This document shows positions 1-6,732 of a DNA stretch of 15,712 nt, in pieces. A model generated the notes under the pieces. The model was not told the DNA's origin, ran no database searches, and saw nothing but the letters and a program-made list of their open reading frames with translations. A program made the position numbers and the translations under genes. This DNA comes from an uncultured Arcobacter sp. Lineage in GTDB: Bacteria; Campylobacterota; Campylobacteria; Campylobacterales; Arcobacteraceae. The first letter of the stretch is position 1; every line of letters starts with the position of its first letter. The stretch is taken from positions 1 through 15,712 of the forward strand of contig CAJXII010000020.1 of NCBI GenBank assembly GCA_913054415.1, read 5' to 3'.

Positions 1-235
1 TAAAAGCTAAAAATATAAATGTTATAAATTTTTTAAATCCACTATTTAGATATGATATCCAAAAAGAGATAACCAATGTAATGATAATCTCTTGAAGTGT
101 AAATTTAGAAGAAATTATATAATAGTTGGTAAAAAAATAGTTTACAATAAAATCAAACCCTATTAAAAGAGTGCTAAAAGATATTGTAAATATAATATTA
201 TGAGATAAAAAGTTCTCTTTATAAAAGTATCGCAA
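1..235 (-). CDS. N-terminal part of a membrane protein, probably phosphoethanolamine transferase (CptA/EptC-like); truncated by window edge
   Basis: Directly after dgkA an uninterrupted minus-strand frame runs off the left edge. The only acceptable start in frame is TTG at 235, with an AGG-containing ribosome binding site 8 nt upstream and an in-frame TAG just before it; this overlaps the end of dgkA by 17 nt. The 78 visible codons begin MRYFYKENFL, then encode a hydrophobic helix (about residues 13-35), a polar turn containing SSKFTLQE, and a second hydrophobic segment (about 46-75). This two-helix start resembles the membrane part of CptA/EptC-type transferases, which move phosphoethanolamine from phosphatidylethanolamine onto lipid A, LPS core or flagella and release diacylglycerol. 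The catalytic sulfatase-like domain would lie outside the window, so the function is inferred mainly from the dgkA neighbour. Another polytopic protein is possible. Confidence 0.5.
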   Translation of the reverse strand, partial: MRYFYKENFLSHNIIFTISFSTLLIGFDFIVNYFFTNYYIISSKFTLQEIIITLVISFWISYLNSGFKKFITFIFLAF

Positions 236-569
236 TCCAACAACCTATATGTAATAATATACTAAATAAAACTGCTGTAGCTCCTATATCTTTCGCACTT
301 TTTGCAAGTGGATGAAACTCTTTTGTTACAAGATCTACAACATTTTCAACAGCAGAATTTAAAAGCTCAACTATTAACACTAAAATACCTGTAGTTAATA
401 AAATCAGCTTTGATTCTAAACTGATATCTATAAAATATATAGCTAAAATAATAAAAATACTCAAAAACAACTCTATTTTAAAAGATGTTTCAGTTTTGAT
501 AGCATGGATTAGCCCCTCTAAAGCATATTGAGAGTTTTTGAAAATATGATATTGTGGTTTATTGTTCAT
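219..569 (-). CDS. dgkA: Diacylglycerol kinase (prokaryotic, DgkA family)
   Basis: A 116-residue inner-membrane enzyme that phosphorylates diacylglycerol to phosphatidic acid with ATP, recycling the lipid by-product of head-group transfer to periplasmic glycans or LPS. The family signature is complete: E28 in the amphipathic N-terminus (KTETSFKIE), then ELLNSAVENVVD at 68-79 with E68, N71 and the catalytic E75, and AKDIGATAV at 92-100 with K93 and D94. Three hydrophobic helices follow the family plan (about 33-48, 55-70, 96-115), and the length is close to the 121 residues of the E. coli enzyme. The ATG overlaps the stop of the upstream phosphatase gene by one base (TAATG), with AAGG about 9 nt upstream, so translation is probably coupled. 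The putative phosphoethanolamine transferase follows, a partner that would supply its substrate. Confidence 0.95.
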   Translation of the reverse strand: MNNKPQYHIFKNSQYALEGLIHAIKTETSFKIELFLSIFIILAIYFIDISLESKLILLTTGILVLIVELLNSAVENVVDLVTKEFHPLAKSAKDIGATAVLFSILLHIGCWIAILL

Positions 570-2053
570 TAGCCAACCTTATATACTATTTGAATATTAT
601 CTATTGTCTCCATTTTATCTAATTCTTGCTTTACTAAATATTGATTGTGTGGTGCAATAATAGTTAAAGTCCTATTTTCTAGCTTATATTGGTATTTTGT
701 GTTATTAAATTGTTTAAATAAAATAATATTTAAAGTCATCATAAAATTTAAAAATCTTATAGTTTTAATATTTGGCAATAATGATTTGAAAATTTTTATA
801 TCTTTTTTTGTAGGTAAAGATTTTGTGGTAAATTTTGCAATAGTTGCAATAAGTGCTTTTTGTTTATGTGTAAAGCCATAGTTTAATCCATGTAAAATAT
901 ACCAAAAAGCATGATCTTCGTGTTTATGGACATTTAAAGATATCCCTATGAGCTGAAGTTTGGATGCTATTACTAAAATAGATCTATATTTATCATCAAG
1001 ATTATGTATAGGTTCTAAAATATCAAATATTTTACTAGCATTGGCACCTAAAAATTTGCTTTGTTGCTCATCATCTACAAATCTATCTAATAAACTTCTA
1101 ACACTTATATTAAAATTCGCAGGAAATATATGATTTGAGCCTCTTAACATATCAGTAAGATATACACCTTCTCGAACACCTGCTCCACTTGTAGTTATAT
1201 GTTTAACTTCAAAATACTCTAAGATTGTTTGAAATATAAAAGTTCCCGTAGCAATAGTATCATATCGATCTTTTCTCACACCCAATACTTTAAGCTCTTT
1301 GGTTGTTTGTGCTTTAATAATATACTTAAAAAGATCTTTTTCATCGTCAAATTTATATCTAAATCCATGTATAGTATCAATAGGACTTTTACTTTTATCT
1401 ATAATAATTCTAGTTAATGCTCTTGCTGTTCCACCTAAACCAACTATATTTTTAAAAAGTTTTTTATATTGATCAAATGTTGTTTTGTTTTGTTCTATTT
1501 GATTATGGATATATTTTTTAGCATCATCTAAATTGTTATGATTAAAAAAAAGTTCGCTAATTCGGACTGTTCCTATTTTTAGTGATACTGTATCTAAAAT
1601 ATGTTTATTTTCTACAAAAGCAAATTCACAGCTACCACCACCTATATCTATAGTTACAAAATCATCTAAAGCAAGAAGATTTAAAGCTGCTACACCACCA
1701 TAATATGCCTCTTTTTGACCATCTATAATTTTAATATTTAATTTTAACTCTTTTGATACTTTTGTTAAAAACTCTTTTTTGTTTGGTGCATCTCTTAGTG
1801 CAGATGTAGCGACACATAGAATTTTTCTTGATTTTAGATTTTTTGATATATCTAAAAATGATCTAAGAGCTTCAAATGCTCTTTGCATAGGGATTTGTTG
1901 TAGGTTGCCATTATTTTCATAAGAACCTTGAGATATTTTAACTTTTGATTTTGATTCGTTTATAAGATGAAAAGCGAATCTACTTGTTTTTTTAAAAACA
2001 ACCATTCTCATTGAGTTAGACCCAATATCTATAATGGTTGTGATCTTAGCCAT
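569..2053 (-). CDS. ppx: Ppx/GppA-family phosphatase (exopolyphosphatase / pppGpp phosphohydrolase)
   Basis: A 494-residue cytoplasmic enzyme of the sugar kinase/Hsp70/actin fold that removes phosphate from polyphosphate and/or converts pppGpp to ppGpp. Visible motifs are DIGSNSMR at 9-16 (phosphate loop 1), ATSALRDAPN at 82-91, the catalytic-glutamate region GQKEAYYG at 112-119 (E115), DIGGGSCEF at 136-144 (phosphate loop 2), GLGGTAR at 205-211 and SGAGVREG at 289-296. The C-terminal third (about 340-410), including HKHEDHAFWYIL, resembles the HD-like helical domain of long Ppx/GppA proteins. The length fits those two-part enzymes, not the short ~300-residue form. It starts 3 nt after the ferredoxin stop and its stop overlaps the dgkA start, so it sits mid-operon. 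Sequence alone does not say whether polyphosphate or pppGpp is preferred. Confidence 0.9.
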   Translation of the reverse strand: MAKITTIIDIGSNSMRMVVFKKTSRFAFHLINESKSKVKISQGSYENNGNLQQIPMQRAFEALRSFLDISKNLKSRKILCVATSALRDAPNKKEFLTKVSKELKLNIKIIDGQKEAYYGGVAALNLLALDDFVTIDIGGGSCEFAFVENKHILDTVSLKIGTVRISELFFNHNNLDDAKKYIHNQIEQNKTTFDQYKKLFKNIVGLGGTARALTRIIIDKSKSPIDTIHGFRYKFDDEKDLFKYIIKAQTTKELKVLGVRKDRYDTIATGTFIFQTILEYFEVKHITTSGAGVREGVYLTDMLRGSNHIFPANFNISVRSLLDRFVDDEQQSKFLGANASKIFDILEPIHNLDDKYRSILVIASKLQLIGISLNVHKHEDHAFWYILHGLNYGFTHKQKALIATIAKFTTKSLPTKKDIKIFKSLLPNIKTIRFLNFMMTLNIILFKQFNNTKYQYKLENRTLTIIAPHNQYLVKQELDKMETIDNIQIVYKVG

Positions 2054-2056
2054 AAG

Positions 2057-2308
2057 CTATTCTTCTTCTTGAAGCTGGTTAAATTTCAATTGTAACTCTT
2101 GGACGGTTTCTTGGTTATCTGGGTCTAATACAATACAATCAACAGGACAAACCTCAATACACTGCGGTTCATCAAAACTTCCAACACATTCGGTGCACAT
2201 ATCAGAATCTATTAGATATACTGGATCGCCCTCTTCTATCGCCTCATTTGGACACTCTTCTCGACAAGCATCACATGCAATACATTCATCTGTTATCATT
2301 AAAGACAT
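2057..2308 (-). CDS. fdx: 2[4Fe-4S] ferredoxin, YfhL/Allochromatium-type
   Basis: An 83-residue electron carrier with two cubane clusters. Cysteines C9, C12, C15 and C19-P form the first motif (CxxCxxCxxxCP). C38, C41, C50 and C54-P form the second, in which eight residues separate the second and third cysteine (CTECVGSFDEPQC). That widened spacing is the hallmark of the YfhL/Alvin-type ferredoxins, which have unusually low reduction potentials, and separates it from clostridial ferredoxins. The acidic C-terminal helix (about 64-83, ending EEE) also fits this family. Start: ATG at 2308 with AGGA upstream. It is the first gene of a minus-strand operon with the phosphatase 3 nt downstream; the same fdx-ppx pairing occurs in Campylobacter relatives. 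The electron partner is not revealed here. Confidence 0.93.
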   Translation of the reverse strand: MSLMITDECIACDACREECPNEAIEEGDPVYLIDSDMCTECVGSFDEPQCIEVCPVDCIVLDPDNQETVQELQLKFNQLQEEE

Positions 2309-2340
2309 AATTTTTCCTATAGTTAAAATAATTTCTTGAA

Positions 2341-2346
2341 TTTATA
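2341..2346 (-). promoter_or_regulatory. Possible promoter (-10) of the fdx-ppx-dgkA operon
   Basis: On the minus strand TATAAA (2346 to 2341) is preceded by T-rich and A-rich DNA and lies 32 nt before the ferredoxin start. No convincing -35 is seen, which is common for the housekeeping promoters of Campylobacterota. The call rests on position and the single hexamer only. Confidence 0.35.
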
Positions 2347-2409
2347 ACCTATTTTTCTTTAATAATATCTTTAATAAGAGATTTTTTATTATATTTTTTT
2401 GTAATATTA

Positions 2410-2438
2410 TTGAAAATTAATATTATCTTAAATATAAT
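2410..2438 (+). promoter_or_regulatory. Sigma-70 promoter of the DEAD-box helicase gene
   Basis: TTGAAA at 2410-2415 (-35) and a perfect TATAAT at 2433-2438 (-10) are separated by an ideal 17 bp. Transcription would begin near 2445, giving a short leader of about 26 nt ahead of the proposed ATC start at 2471. It is the best-matching two-box promoter in the window. Confidence 0.75.
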
Positions 2439-2458
2439 GCGAAAACAAACACCTATAC

Positions 2459-2463
2459 AAGGA
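2459..2463 (+). promoter_or_regulatory. Ribosome binding site that points to an ATC start codon
   Basis: AAGGA is followed by exactly 7 nt and then ATC (2471-2473), the codon at which the protein should begin by family comparison. There is no ATG, GTG or TTG in frame between the upstream stop (2435-2437) and GTG at 2564, and that GTG has no ribosome binding site. Confidence 0.65.
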
Positions 2464-2470
2464 CTTTAAA

Positions 2471-3748
2471 ATCAAACATTTTGACAAACTAAATCTTAAT
2501 GATAAAATACTAGAAGCGATAAAAAAGCAAAACTACACACAACCAACACAGATACAAAAAAAAGTGATACCTATAGCATTAAAAGGGCTAGATATAGTCG
2601 CTGCTTCTAAATCAGGGACAGGAAAAACTGCAGCTTATATTTTACCAATCTTAGATAAATTAAACAAAACTATCAATATCAAAAATAGAGTCCTAAGGGG
2701 CTTAATATTAGTTCCAACAAGAGAATTAGCAGATCAAGTATCCAAATCTATATCGCTTTATGGAGAGTTTTTAAAAATCAAACACACTAAAATTCAAGGT
2801 GGTATCAGTAAATCTTTACAACTAGAAAAATTAGATACAGGTATAGACCTCATAGTAGCTACTCCAGGTAGATTAAAAAGTTTTATAGAAGATGATAAAA
2901 TAGATATTTCAAGTATAAATATAATAGTTTTAGATGAAGCAGATACTATGCTAAAAGAGGATATGGGATTTATAGATACTGTAGAGTTTTTACTATCTCA
3001 ATGTTCATATAAAAGACAAATTATGATGTTTTCTGCAACTATTTCACAAAATATTAAAAAATTAGCAAAAGAGTTTTTACAAAATCCTGTCACAGTAGAA
3101 GTTTCAAATAGAAGAGATACAGTTACTCTTATAGATCACAAAGCTTACAAAATTGATCAAAGAGATAAAGTAAAATTAATAAGAAAGATTATCACTTCAA
3201 ATGAATATAAACAAATATTGATTTTTGTAAATACAAAACAAAGTGCCAATGAGTTATATGAGAATCTAAAAGATCTAAATATTAAAGTTATCCATGGAGA
3301 TATAGAATATCAAGAGCGATCAAAATCTATCAAAAACTTTAAAAATGGCTCATTACAAGCTTTGATTGCAACAGATATTGCAGGTCGTGGTATAGATATA
3401 AAATCATTGCCTTGTGTAATAAATTATGAACTACCTGAAAAAACAGATGATTTTACACATAGAGTTGGAAGAACAGGTCGTGCTAATAATCGTGGAGAAG
3501 TTGTATCTATATTAACAACATTAGACTATAACCATTTTACCAAAATCGAAAGAGATTTAAGACTAAATATAAAACGGGAAGTTTATGAGGGGTTTGAGCT
3601 AAAAGATAGACAACCTAGGCAAAAACAGATGAAGAAAAAATCACTTAGTCAAAAAAAAGGTAAAAAAGAAAAAAAACCAGCACCAAAAACTGGTGCTAAA
3701 TCTAAAAAAACTACAAAAAGAGATCCAAATCGTAACTTTAGGCGATAA
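2471..3748 (+). CDS. DEAD-box ATP-dependent RNA helicase (RhlE-like)
   Basis: A 425-residue cytoplasmic RNA-unwinding enzyme, probably acting in ribosome assembly or mRNA decay. Counting from the ATC at 2471, the motifs in order are: Q motif F4 to Q29 (FDKLNL, then QPTQIQ at 24-29), Walker A ASKSGTGKT at 45-53, PTRELA at 82-87, TPGR at about 131-134, DEAD at 155-158, SAT at 188-190, ATDIAGRGID at 300-309 and HRVGRTGR at 330-337. A lysine-rich tail (about 381-425) is the usual nonspecific RNA-binding extension. The gene has its own promoter and good ribosome binding site, but the expected start is ATC, not ATG. Starting at the first standard codon, GTG 2564, would remove the whole Q motif, which binds the adenine of ATP, so I place the start upstream. 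A rare non-AUG start or a single-base sequence error are both possible. Its 3' end overlaps the convergent DUF5718 gene by 11 bp. Confidence 0.9.
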   Translation: MKHFDKLNLNDKILEAIKKQNYTQPTQIQKKVIPIALKGLDIVAASKSGTGKTAAYILPILDKLNKTINIKNRVLRGLILVPTRELADQVSKSISLYGEFLKIKHTKIQGGISKSLQLEKLDTGIDLIVATPGRLKSFIEDDKIDISSINIIVLDEADTMLKEDMGFIDTVEFLLSQCSYKRQIMMFSATISQNIKKLAKEFLQNPVTVEVSNRRDTVTLIDHKAYKIDQRDKVKLIRKIITSNEYKQILIFVNTKQSANELYENLKDLNIKVIHGDIEYQERSKSIKNFKNGSLQALIATDIAGRGIDIKSLPCVINYELPEKTDDFTHRVGRTGRANNRGEVVSILTTLDYNHFTKIERDLRLNIKREVYEGFELKDRQPRQKQMKKKSLSQKKGKKEKKPAPKTGAKSKKTTKRDPNRNFRR

Positions 3749-4574
3749 CCTCTTGATGTAAAACAGAGCTATTTTCTAAAGAGTAGCTTTGGTTTAAGAT
3801 ATGTTCCAATATCTCATCATAACAATATTTGTTTTTATCATATACCACTACAAATGTTTCATCACCCTCTTTTAAAAATCCTGTTTCACCAAACTCAGTA
3901 TAACTTGTAGCTCCTATACTAATAATCATATTTTTAGGATAACCAAGCTCTTTGATATATGATGATAGATCTTCAAGTGGTCCTTCATCTTTTTGTGTAT
4001 TTAGCTTGTTTATGATCCAGTTTATTAGTTTTTCATAAAAATAGTTATATGTCAATACTGCACTATCTTCACCATAAGGATATATTTTATCATCTCGCTT
4101 TAAAAATGAAGCAATATAATAGCTATCCATTATGCCACCATTTGAAAATTTATCTATTTTGATAAGTTCTTTTGATATACCTTTTGTATCTTTACCCCAA
4201 TTTTTCTTTTGACTTATCTTTTTTGCATCTGGTTTTCTAATACTACAATCATTATAAGCTGTAAAATAGTGAGGAACAACATCTATAACTTTATCATCTT
4301 GATATACAATATCACACAATAAAGCAACCTCTGGCTCCATATGTAGATTGCCATTGTCTATTTTTGGGGTTACGATATATTTATTAGATAAAGGGTATAT
4401 TCCTAAAAAGCTATCGTGTTTTGGTAGATAAAAAGGGAATATTCCCTTTGGTGCATGCTCCTCTTCCACTTCTACATTTACAAAATCACTAGCTTCTCCT
4501 GCTTGAACTAAATGGTGTGCAAAATTACCAGCAATTCCAAATCCTATAAAATTTTTTAAATCTTCTGTATCCAT
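3738..4574 (-). CDS. DUF5718 family protein with fumarylacetoacetase (FAH)-like motifs
   Basis: A 278-residue soluble protein that I place in DUF5718, a family known mainly from Campylobacterota with no described function. What can be seen resembles the FAH superfamily of metal-dependent hydrolases, decarboxylases and hydratases. MEPEVALL at 79-86 matches the E-x-E metal pair (E80, E82). FTAYNDCSIRK at 104-114 matches the 'NDxSxR' motif with its third metal ligand (D109). KNWGKDTKG at 124-132 matches the following K...KG substrate loop. SIGATSYTEFGETGFLKEGD (219-238) matches the closing 'GTPxGVG...fLkpGD' region. A hydrolase or lyase acting on a keto acid is therefore plausible, but the substrate is unknown. 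Start: ATG 4574 with AAGAGG at good spacing. It diverges from hisB and converges on the helicase gene. Confidence 0.8.
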   Translation of the reverse strand: MDTEDLKNFIGFGIAGNFAHHLVQAGEASDFVNVEVEEEHAPKGIFPFYLPKHDSFLGIYPLSNKYIVTPKIDNGNLHMEPEVALLCDIVYQDDKVIDVVPHYFTAYNDCSIRKPDAKKISQKKNWGKDTKGISKELIKIDKFSNGGIMDSYYIASFLKRDDKIYPYGEDSAVLTYNYFYEKLINWIINKLNTQKDEGPLEDLSSYIKELGYPKNMIISIGATSYTEFGETGFLKEGDETFVVVYDKNKYCYDEILEHILNQSYSLENSSVLHQEVIA

Positions 4575-4601
4575 TTTAACCTCTTTTCATTAATAATTTG
4601 G

Positions 4602-4608
4602 TATTATA
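4602..4608. promoter_or_regulatory. Overlapping opposed -10 boxes between DUF5718 and hisB genes
   Basis: TATTAT at 4602-4607 on the plus strand, preceded by TG plus one base (extended -10), and TATAAT on the minus strand (4608 to 4603) occupy the same base pairs. Start sites would fall near 4614 and 4596, about 20 nt ahead of hisB (4635) and of the DUF5718 gene (4574). Neither side has a clear -35. Confidence 0.5.
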
Positions 4609-4634
4609 TCTAAATTAAATTATGAGAGCTTAAA

Positions 4635-5207
4635 ATGACAGAGATAACAAGAGAGACAAAAGAGACAAAAATTAGCTGTATCGTTGATAGAGATGGCAGT
4701 GGTGTTTATGATATAGATACTGGTGTAGGATTTTTTGATCATATGCTAGAGGCTTTGAGCAAACATAGTGGTATCAATATTGATCTAAAATGTAAAGGTG
4801 ATCTGCATATTGATGATCATCACACAGTAGAGGATTGTGGTATAGTATTGGGTGAAGCACTTAAAAAAGAGATATTTCCTATTCTTAATATAGAAAGATA
4901 TGGAAATGCAACTGTAGTGATGGATGAAGCATCTGTTAGTTGTGATCTTGATGTAAGCAATCGTCCTTATTTGGTCTATGAAGTAGATGTATTTGGTAAG
5001 GTTGGAAATTTTGATACAGAATTAGCTGAAGAGTTTTTTAGAGCATTTGTTTTTAATGCTGGATTAACTGTTCATATAGTATCAAATAGAGGAACAAATA
5101 AGCACCATATATTAGAAGCTACTTTTAAATCATTTGCAGTTGCTCTAAGAAGAGCATTAGCTATAAATAAAGATATTGGAATCCCTAGCACAAAAGGTGT
5201 TTTATGA
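4635..5207 (+). CDS. hisB: Imidazoleglycerol-phosphate dehydratase
   Basis: Catalyses the sixth step of histidine synthesis, dehydrating imidazole glycerol phosphate to imidazole acetol phosphate with two Mn ions in a 24-meric cytoplasmic enzyme. At 190 residues it is the monofunctional form, without the N-terminal histidinol-phosphatase domain of E. coli HisB. Metal-ligand motifs are all present: FFDHMLE at 33-39 (H36), the tandem D-D-H-H-T-V-E-D at 60-67 (H62, H63, E66), and NKHHILEATFKSFA at 155-168 (H157, H158, E161). SNRPYLVY at 108-115 is also typical. ATG at 4635 has GAG-rich sequence 7-10 nt upstream. The stop overlaps the kdsC start by 4 nt (ATGA). No other his gene is present, so hisB here leads an envelope operon. 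Confidence 0.97.
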   Translation: MTEITRETKETKISCIVDRDGSGVYDIDTGVGFFDHMLEALSKHSGINIDLKCKGDLHIDDHHTVEDCGIVLGEALKKEIFPILNIERYGNATVVMDEASVSCDLDVSNRPYLVYEVDVFGKVGNFDTELAEEFFRAFVFNAGLTVHIVSNRGTNKHHILEATFKSFAVALRRALAINKDIGIPSTKGVL

Positions 5208-5701
5208 TTGAACTAATTATCTTAGATGTAGATGGAACACTAACAGATGGTAAAATTATCTATACCAATAGTGGCGAAGAGATTAAAAATTTTGATGTAA
5301 AAGATGGTTTGGCTATCGCTTCTTGGAATAAGATTTTATCTAAAAAATCAGCGATTATTACAGGTAGAAGATCTAAACTTGTAGAAAAAAGAGCAAATGA
5401 ATTATCTATTACTCATCTATATCAAGGTGTTCACGATAAAGATAAAGTTATTGATGATATCTTAAAAAAAGAGGGACTTACTTGGGAAAATGTAGCAGCT
5501 ATAGGTGATGATCTCAATGATTTAAAGATGCTAAAAAAAGCTGCTTTATCATTTTGCCCAAATGATGCAAATGAGTATATCAAAAAATATGTAAATATAG
5601 TTACTACAAAAAATGGTGGTAATGGAGCAGTAAGGCAGATGATAGAATATATCTGCAAAGATGATGGATTGCTAGAGGAGTTTTATACAGTATGGGGATA
5701 A
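5204..5701 (+). CDS. kdsC: 3-deoxy-D-manno-octulosonate 8-phosphate phosphatase (KdsC)
   Basis: A 165-residue HAD-superfamily phosphatase without a cap domain (subclass C0) that hydrolyses Kdo-8-phosphate to Kdo, the sugar linking lipid A to the LPS core. Motif I DVDGTLTDG at 8-16 gives the nucleophile D8 and acid/base D10. Further markers are FDVKDGLAI at 30-38, motif II ITGR at 52-55, the lysine region HDKDKV at 77-82 and motif III GDDLNDLKML at 101-110 with the Mg-binding aspartates. Length fits the tetrameric KdsC/YrbI family. The start overlaps hisB by 4 nt with AAAGGTG upstream, and the end overlaps lptC by 10 nt. The kdsC-lptC-lptA order is the classical LPS gene order and supports the specific call over a generic HAD phosphatase. 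Confidence 0.95.
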   Translation: MIELIILDVDGTLTDGKIIYTNSGEEIKNFDVKDGLAIASWNKILSKKSAIITGRRSKLVEKRANELSITHLYQGVHDKDKVIDDILKKEGLTWENVAAIGDDLNDLKMLKKAALSFCPNDANEYIKKYVNIVTTKNGGNGAVRQMIEYICKDDGLLEEFYTVWG

Positions 5702-6219
5702 GAGTTTTTCTTTATTCTATAGTGATGTTATCTGGGTTTGCACTGTTATATACTATTGCATTTGATAAACCAAATATTGCAAATATGAAAAAAATGGCTC
5801 AAGTAAGCTTTGAAAACTCTACACTTTATCAAATTGATAATATCAATGTAAAACAAATAGTTCAAGCAAAAGAGGCAAAACATTTTTACAACAGAGATGA
5901 GATGAAAGAAGCAACTATAATCTCAAGAATAAATAATCAAAAAAATTCTACACGAATAGTAAGTGGTAAAAAAATTATCAAACTTGGTAATATCTTAACA
6001 CTTCAAGGCGATGTGATGATAAATAGTGACAATAAATATATCTTAAATACCCCATACTTAAGATATAATACACAAACTCAAATAGCAAACAATGATGATC
6101 CTTTTAGTATAGATTATAAAAAATATAATCTCAAAGGCACTAGATTGCATTTTGATTTGAAAAATAATATAATGGGTGCAAATAATATAGATTTTAAATT
6201 TAATTTTGAAGAACGATAG
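5692..6219 (+). CDS. lptC: LPS export system protein LptC
   Basis: A 175-residue single-pass inner-membrane protein. Residues 5-24 (VFLYSIVMLSGFALLYTIAF) form the N-terminal anchor; the rest is a periplasmic beta-jellyroll that receives LPS from the LptB2FG transporter and passes it to LptA. Sequence conservation in this family is low. The call rests on the anchor, on the beta-rich repeated pattern (about 45-170, e.g. GNILTLQGDVMINSDNKYIL) and above all on its place between kdsC and lptA. ATG at 5692 lies inside the end of kdsC (10-nt overlap); GGAG is 11 nt upstream, slightly long spacing, so coupling to kdsC translation is likely. lptB, lptF, lptG and lptD are not in the window. Confidence 0.88.
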   Translation: MGIRVFLYSIVMLSGFALLYTIAFDKPNIANMKKMAQVSFENSTLYQIDNINVKQIVQAKEAKHFYNRDEMKEATIISRINNQKNSTRIVSGKKIIKLGNILTLQGDVMINSDNKYILNTPYLRYNTQTQIANNDDPFSIDYKKYNLKGTRLHFDLKNNIMGANNIDFKFNFEER

Positions 6220-6228
6220 GATAAGTAT

Positions 6229-6732
6229 ATGAGAAGAATTATTTTTTTTACAATAGGTTTAAGTATAGTAATTTTAGCTAAAACTGTGCAAGTAAATATT
6301 ACAGCAGATAAATTTTGGGCAAGTCAAAATCAAAATATTACAAAATTCAATGGCCATGTAAAGATGACTAAAGGAGATGATTTTTTATTTTGTAATAACT
6401 TAACTATCAATACAATGAAAGAGAAAGATACAAATAAAACTATCCCCAAAGAGTATATTAGTGAAGGAAATGTATCGTATAGTTTTTCAAATCCCAAAAC
6501 AACTTTTAAAGGTAGAGGGGATAAAGTAATATATTATCCACTTGAAGGAAAATATATTGTTTTAGGTAATGGTTATCTTGAAGATACTGCAAGTGGTAGG
6601 ATTTTAAAAGGGGATAAGATATATCTTGACAATACAAATGGGGATGCTCATATAGAAGGTAAAAAGAACAAGCCTGTTCAATTTACTTTTACAATCGAAG
6701 AAAAAACAAAGGATACAAATGCGACTCATTGA
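6229..6732 (+). CDS. lptA: Periplasmic LPS transport protein LptA (OstA-N domain)
   Basis: A 167-residue periplasmic protein that polymerises into the bridge carrying LPS between LptC and the outer-membrane LptD. A signal peptide is clear: RR followed by a hydrophobic core, probable cleavage after A17. The OstA-N beta-jellyroll follows at about 20-150, with VNITADKFWASQNQNITKF opening it, GHVKMTKGDDFLFCNNLTI typical of the strand pattern, and YISEGNVSYSF and YIVLGNGYLED as later strands. The region after 150 is lysine-rich and charged. AGGA stands 8-9 nt before the ATG, 9 nt after lptC. The 3' end overlaps the engB start by 14 nt. Confidence 0.92.
   Translation: MRRIIFFTIGLSIVILAKTVQVNITADKFWASQNQNITKFNGHVKMTKGDDFLFCNNLTINTMKEKDTNKTIPKEYISEGNVSYSFSNPKTTFKGRGDKVIYYPLEGKYIVLGNGYLEDTASGRILKGDKIYLDNTNGDAHIEGKKNKPVQFTFTIEEKTKDTNATH

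Noticed and set aside
645..881. Plus-strand frame opposite the 3' part of ppx, hydrophobic product
   Set aside because: It lies wholly antisense to conserved coding sequence, has no promoter or ribosome binding site, and its hydrophobicity follows from A-rich antisense codons.
2437..2469. A 10-codon leader reading frame (ATG at 2437) ending just before the helicase ATC start
   Set aside because: Its ATG lies within the -10 box TATAAT (2433-2438), upstream of the expected transcript start, and has no ribosome binding site.
2564..3748. GTG at 2564 as the helicase start
   Set aside because: It would remove the conserved Q motif encoded in the same open frame upstream, and no ribosome binding site precedes it.
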